Part shown: positions 1-7,216 of the stretch, in pieces | How positions within the stretch are numbered: position 1 is the first letter of the stretch | How the letters are laid out: every line of letters starts with the position of its first letter | Assembly: GCF_902859705.1 (NCBI RefSeq) | Contig: NZ_CADIJO010000003.1 | Span: 1-64,000, forward strand | DNA from: Achromobacter deleyi | Lineage (GTDB): Bacteria; Pseudomonadota; Gammaproteobacteria; Burkholderiales; Burkholderiaceae_B | Length of the DNA stretch: 64,000 nt | Direction: 5' to 3' | Notes under the pieces: generated by a model | What the model was told of the DNA's origin: nothing | Database searches by the model: none | What the model saw: only the letters and a program-made list of their open reading frames with translations | Made by a program: the position numbers and the translations under genes

Positions 1-1
1 G

Positions 2-673
2 GGCCCCGTGCTGGAAAGCCGCCAGCTGCCCATCGGCGTGGTCACCAACATCGTCGGCATCCGCCGCGTGCAGATCGTGGTCGAAGGCCAGCCCGACCAC
101 GCCGGCACCACGCCCATGGACATCCGCCGCGATGCCCTGGTGGGCGCGGCCCGCCTCATCGACGCCGCCAGCCGCCAGGCCAGCGCCGCCAGCGGCAATC
201 CGCATTACGTGGTGGCCACGGTGGGCAAACTGGCCATGACGCCCAACGCCGCCAACGCCGTGCCCGGCCGCGTCGAACTGACGCTGGAAATGCGCAGCGA
301 CAGCAATGCGGTGCTGGACGCGTTTCCCGAAACGCTGATGGCCTCGGTGGCCGACGACCTGAAGGCGCTGCGCCTGACCGCCGGCTTCACCCAGCTGAGC
401 CGCGCCCAGCCCACCGACTGCGCGCCGCTAGTCATGGACGCAGTGAAGGCCGCCGCCGACCAGTTGGGCTACGCCAGCATGCGGCTGCCCAGCGGCGCGG
501 GCCACGACGCGGTCTACATGGCGCCCACCGGCCCCATCGGCATGATCTTCATTCCCTGCCTGAACGGCCGCAGCCACTGCCCCGAAGAATGGATCGAACC
601 CGCCCAGCTGCTGGACGGCACGCGCGTGCTGTATCAGACGGTGCTGGAACTGGATCGGGTGCTGCGCGGGTAA
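2..673 (+). CDS. M20 family amidohydrolase, 3' part
   Basis: Reading is open from the first bases, so the 5' end lies outside the window. The visible protein starts inside a Gly-Pro-Val-Leu-Glu stretch typical of N-carbamoyl-L-amino-acid hydrolase and allantoate amidohydrolase (M20 metallopeptidase fold). The dimerisation-domain motif PDHAGTTPMDIRRDA and the C-terminal GAGHDA and SHCPEEW motifs, which carry metal- and substrate-binding residues in this family, are intact. Members hydrolyse a carbamoyl or ureido amide in the cytoplasm, releasing ammonia or carbamate in hydantoin, ureide or pyrimidine breakdown. The substrate cannot be chosen from this fragment. Its 3' end overlaps a convergent membrane-protein gene. 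Confidence 0.85.
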   Translation, partial: GPVLESRQLPIGVVTNIVGIRRVQIVVEGQPDHAGTTPMDIRRDALVGAARLIDAASRQASAASGNPHYVVATVGKLAMTPNAANAVPGRVELTLEMRSDSNAVLDAFPETLMASVADDLKALRLTAGFTQLSRAQPTDCAPLVMDAVKAAADQLGYASMRLPSGAGHDAVYMAPTGPIGMIFIPCLNGRSHCPEEWIEPAQLLDGTRVLYQTVLELDRVLRG

Positions 674-1107
674 ATGACGGACGCCAGCTTGCGAATGCCC
701 TGGCGCGCCGCCACGACCGCCACCGCCAGCGGCAACGCGATATCCCACTGGGCCAGGAACAATTCAAAGGTCGGTTCCCAGCGCGCCCAGGTGTTGCCGA
801 ACACGATCGGGGCCGGCGGCCCCAGATAAATGGCCAGCAGCGTCGCCCCCATGCCGGCCGCGGCGCGGCCGCTGGCAGACCGGCCCAACGGCGTAAACCG
901 TTCGGCCACAACCAGCGCCAGCCAGGCCGCCAGCCCGGCGAATGACGCATCCAGAAAGAAGTCCGACCGCTCGTACAGATAGGGCGCATCGGGAATCGCC
1001 AGGCCGTACGACCCGGTCTGCAATTTGGCGGTCAGGCAGGCGCCGAACAGGGCCGCGGCGGCGGCAAGCAACAGGGCATCGCAAAGCTGCGAAAACAGCT
1101 TGAACAT
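634..1107 (-). CDS. hypothetical membrane protein
   Basis: A 157-residue protein with about four hydrophobic segments: one near residues 5-25, two in the middle and one near 120-140. No catalytic motif is visible. It resembles small inner-membrane proteins with no assigned function that are common in Bordetella-type genomes. The ATG at 1107 is chosen; a TTG six codons upstream is possible, and neither has a clear ribosome binding site. The 3' end overlaps the convergent amidohydrolase by 40 bases, which is unusual and could mean the true stop region is poorly conserved. Confidence 0.6.
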   Translation of the reverse strand: MFKLFSQLCDALLLAAAAALFGACLTAKLQTGSYGLAIPDAPYLYERSDFFLDASFAGLAAWLALVVAERFTPLGRSASGRAAAGMGATLLAIYLGPPAPIVFGNTWARWEPTFELFLAQWDIALPLAVAVVAARQGIRKLASVIYPRSTRSSSSTV

Positions 1108-1166
1108 GGGCAGGAAGGCCGGCAAAAAGCTACATTATCCGGTATCCCTTTCCCTTCGGGCCTACC

Positions 1167-2021
1167 ATGCAGGCGATCCGATTTCTCTGTGCGCTTGCGC
1201 TGGCCTGCACGTCGCCCGGCATCTGTCTGGCCGCCCCCCAGAAAGACCTGCGCTACGGCCCAGATGCCGCGCAGCTGGCCGACGTCTACCTTCCCGACAC
1301 GGCCGCCGCGTCGCCCGCGGCGGCGCCCATCCTGGTGATGGTGCACGGCGGCTCGTGGCTGTACGGCGACAAGGCCGAACCCGTCGTCATCGACCACAAG
1401 CTGGTGCGCTGGCTGCCCCTGGGTTTCGTGGTCGTCTCGGTCAACACCCGCATGCTGCCCGCGGCCCGGCCCGAGGCGCAGGCCGAAGACCTGGGCCTGG
1501 CCGTCGCCTGGATTCAACGGCAGGCCGTCGCCTGGCATGCCGACCCCAACCGCATCCTGCTCATGGGGCATTCGTCCGGCGGCCATCTGCTGGCCTTGCT
1601 GGCCGCCGACGACGCCCTGCGCCAGCGCACGGGCGCACACCCCTGGCTTGCCAGCGTCATCCTGGACGGCGCGGCCTTCGACCTGCCCGAAATCATGTCG
1701 CAGGAACATGCCTCGTTCTATGAAGACGCGTTCGGCACCGATCCCGCCCGCTGGCTGCCGGCATCGCCCGCCGAACACCTGAGCGGCCCCAATCCCCCCA
1801 CCTTGCTGGTGTGCTCGACGCTGCGGCGCTTCTCGTGCCAACGCACGCAGGAATATGCCGACCGGCTGACTGCCCAGGGCGGCCACGCCCAGGTGCTGCC
1901 GGTGGCCCGCGACCACGGCCAGATCAATTCCGACGTGGGCGCCGACAACGAAGAAACCCGGGTGATTCTGGATTTCATCGATGCGCAGTTGCGGCGCCAG
2001 ACGACAGAGAAAACAAGATGA
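1167..2021 (+). CDS. exported alpha/beta-hydrolase (esterase)
   Basis: A 284-residue protein with a signal peptide (about residues 1-22, cut near LAA). The oxyanion-hole motif HGGSW lies at 60-64 and the nucleophile elbow GHSSGG at 134-139, so Ser136 is the likely nucleophile. A C-terminal ARDHGQ supplies the catalytic His. This is the BD-FAE/carboxylesterase branch of the alpha/beta hydrolases, acting on ester bonds in the periplasm. Its stop overlaps the start of a PL5 lyase gene (ATGA), so the two are translationally coupled. That suggests de-esterification of a polysaccharide before lyase cleavage; this link is inference. Confidence 0.85.
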   Translation: MQAIRFLCALALACTSPGICLAAPQKDLRYGPDAAQLADVYLPDTAAASPAAAPILVMVHGGSWLYGDKAEPVVIDHKLVRWLPLGFVVVSVNTRMLPAARPEAQAEDLGLAVAWIQRQAVAWHADPNRILLMGHSSGGHLLALLAADDALRQRTGAHPWLASVILDGAAFDLPEIMSQEHASFYEDAFGTDPARWLPASPAEHLSGPNPPTLLVCSTLRRFSCQRTQEYADRLTAQGGHAQVLPVARDHGQINSDVGADNEETRVILDFIDAQLRRQTTEKTR

Positions 2022-3085
2022 CACTGCCTTTGCGCCGATCCATTGCGGGCGTCCCGCCGGCCCCCTCGCGCCGCCTGTCGCCCCGCTGGCGATACGCAAC
2101 CGGTCTGCTGCTGGCCCTGGCCGGTGCGCAGGCGCTGGCGGCCGCCACACAATGCCCAACGCCGCCTCCCGGGCCGCGCGACCTGCAAGGCACGGGCTAC
2201 TACACCGATGCGGCCCACTCAAAGATCGATCCGCAATTACAGGCCCGCAACCGCGCCCAGACGCGCCCCCTGGACGACTACGCGCAGCGCATCGCCACGA
2301 TGTCCGACGCCTACCTGGCCGACAACGACGCCGCCGCCGGCCGCTGCGCCCAGGCCTGGCTGGCCGCGTGGGCGCAAGATGGCGCGATGCTGGGCCGGAT
2401 GATCCGCGACAACAACGACCAGCCCGACTACCTGCGCCAATGGACGCACGGCGCCGCTGCCCTGGCCTACCTGAAGACCTTGCCGCTGGCCACGCCGGCG
2501 CAGCGGGGCGTCATCGAACCCTGGCTCAAGCAACTGTCCCGCGTCAACCTGGCCTACTGGGACGATGCCCGGCACAAACGCAACAACCACTATTACTGGA
2601 CCGGCGTCGGCATCATGGCCACGGCGGTGGCCACCCACGATGCCGACCTGCTGCGCAGCGCGCAGGCCATTTACCGCAAGGGCGTGGACGACATCCAGCC
2701 CGACGGCAGCCTGCCCATGGAAATGGCGCGCGGCCGCCGCGCCCTGCACTATCACGACTACGCCGCCGCCCCGCTGGTCATGATGGCCGAACTGGCTTAC
2801 GAAACCGGACAGAACTGGTACACCTACCGCGATGGCGCGCTGGGCCTACTGGCACGCCGCGTGGCGGATGGCTATCGCGACAGCGCCTGGTTCGCCCAGC
2901 ACGCCGGCACGGCGCAAGAGGCCGAACGGCCACATGGCAGCAGCGGCTGGGTCGAGTTCTACCGCCAGCATGCCGCCGACCCGCACGACTTCGACGCCAT
3001 GCATGCCGAGGGGCCATTCAAGGACCCCCGGCTGGGCGGCAACCTGACCCTGATGGCCCGCCACGGCATCGTGCCCAAACCCTGA
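2018..3085 (+). CDS. alginate lyase-like protein (PL5 family)
   Basis: A 355-residue secreted protein. The ATG at 2018 overlaps the esterase stop by four bases and is preferred over longer readings. A signal segment spans about 22-43. The PL5 signature NNHYYW sits at 189-194, with His191 at the catalytic position. A second conserved block around 229-248 carries the Arg and Tyr residues used for charge neutralisation and proton transfer. Family members cleave poly-mannuronate by beta-elimination in the periplasm. There are no alginate biosynthesis genes nearby, so a scavenging role or a different uronate polymer is possible. Confidence 0.85.
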   Translation: MTLPLRRSIAGVPPAPSRRLSPRWRYATGLLLALAGAQALAAATQCPTPPPGPRDLQGTGYYTDAAHSKIDPQLQARNRAQTRPLDDYAQRIATMSDAYLADNDAAAGRCAQAWLAAWAQDGAMLGRMIRDNNDQPDYLRQWTHGAAALAYLKTLPLATPAQRGVIEPWLKQLSRVNLAYWDDARHKRNNHYYWTGVGIMATAVATHDADLLRSAQAIYRKGVDDIQPDGSLPMEMARGRRALHYHDYAAAPLVMMAELAYETGQNWYTYRDGALGLLARRVADGYRDSAWFAQHAGTAQEAERPHGSSGWVEFYRQHAADPHDFDAMHAEGPFKDPRLGGNLTLMARHGIVPKP

Positions 3086-3155
3086 CACAGGCGTAAACTG
3101 GAAGCGCAACCATAGGCTGTACGCGGCCGCCGAGGGGCAGCCGCCGGAGATCACC

Positions 3156-3323
3156 ATGAAACCCACCACGACACGCGCGCTGGCTTTGCTGGCCGCCCTG
3201 CTTATCCTGGGCGGCTGTTCGTCCCTGGGCCCTGGCGGCCCGCCGCACCCCGGCGCCGTCAACCCCTACAGCAGCGGCGGCTTCCGCGACGCCGGCCCGA
3301 ACTATCCGGACACCGGTCCGTAA
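3156..3323 (+). CDS. small lipoprotein
   Basis: A 55-residue reading frame with a GGAGA ribosome binding site just upstream. The N-terminus is a short positively charged segment, a hydrophobic core and the lipobox LGGC, so Cys21 would be lipidated. The mature part is about 34 residues, rich in Gly and Pro, with no recognised domain. Such tiny lipoproteins are often membrane-anchored and of unknown role. It lies in the same direction as the esterase and lyase genes but 70 bases downstream, so it may be separately transcribed. Confidence 0.7.
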   Translation: MKPTTTRALALLAALLILGGCSSLGPGGPPHPGAVNPYSSGGFRDAGPNYPDTGP

Positions 3324-3387
3324 TCACTCGCCCTTGCCTGCGCCGGCCCGCCTTCCCTGGCGTCAGCCGGCCGCCGGCTTGGCCGCA

Positions 3388-5028
3388 TCAGATCAACACC
3401 TGCGCCAGCACCCACGCCGACGCCAGCGACGTCGCCGCCTGCCGTCCGGCCAGGCCCCAGGCATGGCGTGCCCCCAGTTCGCGGCCAACGGTCCATAGCG
3501 TCACCAGGCACGCCGAACAGGTGGACGCCAACCACACCAGCACGAAGGTCTGCGCCGCCGTCAGTTGCGCCAGCAGCGCGCCCTGCCCCTGGTTCAGCGC
3601 CAGCAGGCCATCCTTGCGCAACAGCGAAAACACCACCCCGCCCGCCGCCTGCGCCGGCAGGCCCAGCGCCGCCATGGGCGCGGCCATCCACGACGACAGC
3701 GCCTGGATCGCGCCCACGCCTTGCAGCAAGGAAGCGAACAGGCAGATCAGCAGAAACACCGGCATCGCCTGCTTCAGGAATTGCGCCAGCACGGCGCGCA
3801 GACGCCATGCCACCCCGCGCCACGACGGCCATTGCAGATACGCCTGACCGGACAGCGGCGCGGCGGCATCGGCCCGCAGCGCGCCATGCCACAGCCGCGT
3901 GTGCACGGCGCCGACGGCGAACAGCAGGAACAGGTACGGCGCAAACAGCCACAGCCGCCCGGCCGCGCCGAACACCGACAGCGTCGCGCCGATCTGGTAA
4001 CTGCACGCCGAACCGAACGCGATCAGGCTGACGCAGGCGCGCCGCGTGCAGGCCGAGCAGCCCCGGCTCTGGAACGTGGCCACCACATTGCAGCCAAAGC
4101 CCGACAGCACCGGGATCAGGTCGCGTCCGCTCAGGCCGATGTGCCGCAGCGCCGGGTCCAGCGCTGCGGTCATGCGGTCCTTCAGCCCGCTTTCTTCGGA
4201 CAGCGCCATCGACACGCCGATCAGCGCCACCACTGGAAACGCCCAGATGAATGAATACAGCCCCAGGCTGACCAAACCATAGCTGCCGACCAGCACCGTC
4301 TGCAACGCGGCCGGCGTGGCTGCCAGGGCGTGGGTCAGCGGCTGCACCAGCGCGGCATCGGCCAAGGGTTGCAGCCATCCGGACAGCAGGTAGGCCAGTA
4401 CCACCGGCAACGCAAACATCGACAGCAGCGCCAGCAATGCCCACCACGCACCCAACCGCGCGTGGTCGAACGGCGTGCGCTGCGGCCGGCGCAATCCCGC
4501 GGCCCGCCAGGCCACCAGCGGCGCGGGTGCGGCGGGCAGCAAGACCGCTCCCGCCAGCGCCGCATGCACGGCGGCCAGTTCCTGCGCCGCGGGTGCGCGG
4601 GCGTTGATGGCCGCCACCGGCACACCCAGCGCGGCGCCGCAACGCGCGGCCAACGCGGGCCCGTTGTCGCATTTGTCGGCAAAGGTCAGCACCACGCAGA
4701 CGCGCCGCGTTCCCGCCAGCGCGGCCAGCAGTTCGCGCATGCGCGTCGGCGCATCGGTCACGCGCATCACCACCGCCACCACGGCGGCGGGCGTCAGCCG
4801 TGCCAGGGCCAGTCGGGTGGCGGCGCTGTCTTCGCGCAACCGCACGCCCGGCGTATCCACCAGCCGGGTACCGGTATCGTGCAGCCAGGCCTCGCGGCAG
4901 GCCACGGTGGACCCCGGCACGTTGTTCTCGTCGCCGACCGCCTGGCCCGTCAGGCTGCGAAACAGCGCCGACTTGCCCGCGTTCTCCAGGCCAGCCAACA
5001 CCACCGTGTCAGCATTCGCAGGCGTCAT
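3388..5028 (-). CDS. FeoB-like GTPase/ferrous iron transporter
   Basis: A 546-residue protein; the start is set at the ATG at 5028, just before the G domain. The P-loop GLENAGKS is at 13-20 and DTPG at 58-61. The guanine-specificity motif is degenerate (TFAD near 115-118 instead of NxxD). The membrane part contains the FeoB gate-like block GFGCNVVAT (310-318) and Nramp/FeoB-type helices. An unusual cluster of cysteines (313, 324, 327, 332, 342) lies in this gate region. It is shorter than classical FeoB (over 700 residues) and there is no feoA. It overlaps the upstream flavoprotein gene by 20 bases, implying joint expression. Fe(II) uptake is likely but metal identity is inferred. Confidence 0.8.
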   Translation of the reverse strand: MTPANADTVVLAGLENAGKSALFRSLTGQAVGDENNVPGSTVACREAWLHDTGTRLVDTPGVRLREDSAATRLALARLTPAAVVAVVMRVTDAPTRMRELLAALAGTRRVCVVLTFADKCDNGPALAARCGAALGVPVAAINARAPAAQELAAVHAALAGAVLLPAAPAPLVAWRAAGLRRPQRTPFDHARLGAWWALLALLSMFALPVVLAYLLSGWLQPLADAALVQPLTHALAATPAALQTVLVGSYGLVSLGLYSFIWAFPVVALIGVSMALSEESGLKDRMTAALDPALRHIGLSGRDLIPVLSGFGCNVVATFQSRGCSACTRRACVSLIAFGSACSYQIGATLSVFGAAGRLWLFAPYLFLLFAVGAVHTRLWHGALRADAAAPLSGQAYLQWPSWRGVAWRLRAVLAQFLKQAMPVFLLICLFASLLQGVGAIQALSSWMAAPMAALGLPAQAAGGVVFSLLRKDGLLALNQGQGALLAQLTAAQTFVLVWLASTCSACLVTLWTVGRELGARHAWGLAGRQAATSLASAWVLAQVLI

Positions 5029-6136
5029 CGCAGCAATCCGCGTTGCCGAACGGGCCCCAGGCACCCGCCGCGGGCGCATCGTCTTGCGCGGGCAGGCCCA
5101 GGTGCTGCGCCACCATCCGCGCCACGCCGTCAAAGCGCTGGCGGAACTTGTAGATGAAGCAATAGATGCGGCGGTCCTGCCGCACCTGCGGCCCCGCCAG
5201 GAACAGGCCGGGCGTCAGCGTGGATTCGTCATGCGCGCTCAATACGGGCCGGCCATCGGGCGTCCAGTCGAAGCATTCACGGATCAACTGCGCGCCGCCG
5301 CCCCGCAGAAAGCCGGTGCCCAGGATCGGCTCGTGCGCGCTGGCAAACACGCGGCCGTCCTCGGCCAGCGCCACGAAGCCCGCGGCCTCGCGCCGCACCT
5401 CCAGCACATTGACCCCGAACGCGATCTGCAGCCGGCCGCTGTCCAGCGCCTGGTACAGCCGCTGGCGGCTGTACGGCGACAGCGACAGGCTGGGGTCGTG
5501 CGGACTGGCCGGGTCCCAGGTCGACTTGCGCGCCAGCAATTGCACGCGGGCACCGCCGGCCACCAGGTTCACGGCCGCGTCCACGCCGCTTTCATAGCCG
5601 CCGATCACCAGGTATTCGTCGCCATCGAAAGCAGACCAGCTGTCCACCTCGGCGTAGTGCACGCAACCCTGTGCCCCCGCGAAGGGCCGCAGGTCGGGAT
5701 ACTGGTATTCGCCCGTCGCCCACACCACCGACCGCGCCAGCGCTGTGCCCTTGGAGGTGTCCAGCCGAAACTCGCCGCGCGGCCCGCGCGTCAGTCCGGT
5801 CACATCGCACCCCAGCGCCAAAGGCACCTCATGGGCCTGTGCCACCCGTTCCAGGTATTGCGCATAACGCGGACCGTCCAGGTGTTCCATGCCCGCAGAC
5901 AAGGCCGGCGAACTGGTCTCGGTCACGGCATTCAAGTCCGCCAGGCCAAACGGATTGCTGTAGAACGACGGCGTGATGAAACGCGTTTCCTGCGGCCACG
6001 CCAGGAACGAGGCGCCCACCTGGTGCCGGTCGATCACCACACACCGCCGCACCCCGTGCCGCGCCAATGCGATCGCCATGCCGATCCCGGCGGGGCCGGC
6101 GCCCACCACGGCAACGTCAAGCACGTTCGATTGCAC
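5009..6136 (-). CDS. FAD/NAD(P)-dependent oxidoreductase (YpdA-like)
   Basis: A 375-residue flavoprotein with two Rossmann folds: FAD motif GAGPAGIG at 12-19 and a second nucleotide motif GGYESG at 179-184, with ATGEYQYP at 140-147 between them. This layout matches YpdA/bacillithiol-disulfide-reductase-like and FAD-dependent pyridine nucleotide oxidoreductases. The last eight residues hold four cysteines (368, 369, 373, 375), a possible metal-binding or redox tail. The gene runs directly into the FeoB-like gene with a 20-base overlap. An electron-transfer role linked to iron handling is an inference from the overlap and the Cys tail. Confidence 0.8.
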   Translation of the reverse strand: MQSNVLDVAVVGAGPAGIGMAIALARHGVRRCVVIDRHQVGASFLAWPQETRFITPSFYSNPFGLADLNAVTETSSPALSAGMEHLDGPRYAQYLERVAQAHEVPLALGCDVTGLTRGPRGEFRLDTSKGTALARSVVWATGEYQYPDLRPFAGAQGCVHYAEVDSWSAFDGDEYLVIGGYESGVDAAVNLVAGGARVQLLARKSTWDPASPHDPSLSLSPYSRQRLYQALDSGRLQIAFGVNVLEVRREAAGFVALAEDGRVFASAHEPILGTGFLRGGGAQLIRECFDWTPDGRPVLSAHDESTLTPGLFLAGPQVRQDRRIYCFIYKFRQRFDGVARMVAQHLGLPAQDDAPAAGAWGPFGNADCCDDACEC

Positions 6137-6145
6137 AATGCGCCG

Positions 6146-6286
6146 TTACTTGTTTTTTGCGCCGCCCTGGCGCGCCTTGAAGCGCGGGTTGGACTTGCAG
6201 ATCACGTAGATGCGCCCGCGGCGCTTGACGACCTGGCAGTCCCGGTGGCGGGTCTTGGCGTCTTTGAGAGAGGAAAGGACTTTCAT
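6146..6286 (-). CDS. rpmJ: 50S ribosomal protein L36, zinc-free type B
   Basis: A 46-residue protein beginning [17 protein letters not shown] and continuing with [12 protein letters not shown], the typical type B (YkgO-like) L36. The CxxC-type zinc ribbon of the housekeeping form is missing, so this paralogue can replace zinc-containing L36 in the ribosome when zinc is scarce. The ATG at 6286 has a GGAGCC-type leader. A Zur-box-like palindrome lies 70 bases upstream and is listed separately. It is only 9 bases downstream-adjacent to the flavoprotein gene start but is probably transcribed from its own promoter. Confidence 0.93.
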   Translation of the reverse strand: MKVLSSLKDAKTRHRDCQVVKRRGRIYVICKSNPRFKARQGGAKNK

Positions 6287-6355
6287 GCGGGGCTCCGGAA
6301 GGAAGGGGAAATGCAGACCCCGATCTCGCGTCAGCGGGATCAGCGGCCAGACAAT

Positions 6356-6374
6356 AATGATATGTAATAACATT
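6356..6374 (-). promoter_or_regulatory. candidate Zur box upstream of rpmJ
   Basis: The 19-base element reads AATGATATGTAATAACATT on the plus strand, with 7 of 9 base pairs symmetric about its centre. It differs from the core of the enterobacterial Zur consensus at only about three positions. It lies about 70 bases upstream of the zinc-free L36 gene. Repression of C-minus ribosomal protein paralogues by Zur is established in several bacteria; binding here is inferred. Confidence 0.65.
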
Positions 6375-6431
6375 CCATTTGTCACGCTGCATTCAAAACC
6401 AGGGCTTGCAGCCGTCCCGCCTCGCGGGTAA

Positions 6432-6443
6432 ATTGTTGACAAT
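6432..6443. promoter_or_regulatory. GntR-type operator, distal copy
   Basis: ATTGTTGACAAT contains a perfect TTGT-N2-ACAA inverted repeat, a form used by FadR/FCD-type GntR regulators. It lies 62 bases upstream of a second copy that touches the gntR start codon. The spacing is close to six helical turns, so looping or cooperative autoregulation is plausible. Confidence 0.55.
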
Positions 6444-6493
6444 CTATCGCCCAAAGGCGACTTACACCGGGTTTTCACCCAGATAAAGAACAG

Positions 6494-6507
6494 ATTGTTG
6501 ACACAAT
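6494..6507. promoter_or_regulatory. GntR-type operator, start-proximal copy
   Basis: ATTGTTGACACAAT repeats the first ten bases of the distal element and forms TTGT-N4-ACAA. It overlaps the ATG of the GntR gene at 6506. Binding here would block translation initiation or transcription of the regulator and the downstream acnD-prpF genes. Confidence 0.5.
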
Positions 6508-7216
6508 GAGCAAAGTGCTGACGCTACCCAGCGCCGAGCCTGGCGATAACGAGACCCTGGCGGAACACATCTTCCGCAAGATCCAGTCCGCCATCGTCAA
6601 AGGCGAAATCGCCCCCGGCAGCAAGATCTCCGAACCGGAACTGGCGCGCATCCACGGCGTCAGCCGGGGCCCGCTGCGCGAGGCCCTGCACCGGCTGGAA
6701 GGCCAGAAGCTGCTGGTGCGCGTGCCGCATGCCGGCGCCCGCGTCGTGTCGCTCAGCCCCAAAGAGCTGGCCGAGCTGTATGAAATCCGCGAATCCCTGG
6801 AAGGCATGGCTTGCCGCCTGGCCGCAGACCGCATGCCGCCCGCGGAAATCGAAGAACTGCGCCAGGTGCTGCAAGCCCACGAAAAAGACGAGGCCTTCCA
6901 GGCGGGCATCGGCTACTACCAACAGGAGGGCGACTACGACTTCCACTACCGCATCGTCAAAGGCAGCGGCAACGAAATGCTGTTTCGCATGCTCTGCGAC
7001 GAGCTCTACCAACTGGCGCGCATGTACCGCATCCAGTATTCGACCACCCCGAATCGCCCCCGGCAGTCGTATGCCGAGCACCACCGCATTCTTGACGCCA
7101 TCGCCGACCGCGATGGCGAGCTGGCTGAACTCCTGATGCGCCGCCACATCCGCGCATCCCGTCTCAACATCGAAAATCAGATCGCTCAGGGCAACCTGAA
7201 GCGCACCGAGGCATGA
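6506..7216 (+). CDS. GntR-family regulator with FCD ligand domain
   Basis: A 236-residue regulator. The N-terminal winged helix (about 17-80) contains [22 protein letters not shown], and the C-terminal all-helical FCD domain (about 90-225) carries the His residues (HYRIV, EHHRIL, RRHIR) that usually hold a metal near a carboxylate effector. The stop overlaps the acnD start by four bases, so it is cotranslated with the methylcitrate enzymes. In beta-proteobacteria this regulator position goes with the 2-methylcitrate cycle. The likely effector is 2-methylcitrate or a related tricarboxylate (inferred). Confidence 0.88.
   Translation: MSKVLTLPSAEPGDNETLAEHIFRKIQSAIVKGEIAPGSKISEPELARIHGVSRGPLREALHRLEGQKLLVRVPHAGARVVSLSPKELAELYEIRESLEGMACRLAADRMPPAEIEELRQVLQAHEKDEAFQAGIGYYQQEGDYDFHYRIVKGSGNEMLFRMLCDELYQLARMYRIQYSTTPNRPRQSYAEHHRILDAIADRDGELAELLMRRHIRASRLNIENQIAQGNLKRTEA

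Noticed and set aside
4475..6367. Long plus-strand open frame across FeoB-like, flavoprotein and rpmJ genes
   Set aside because: Crosses three genes on the opposite strand and carries no recognisable protein signature.
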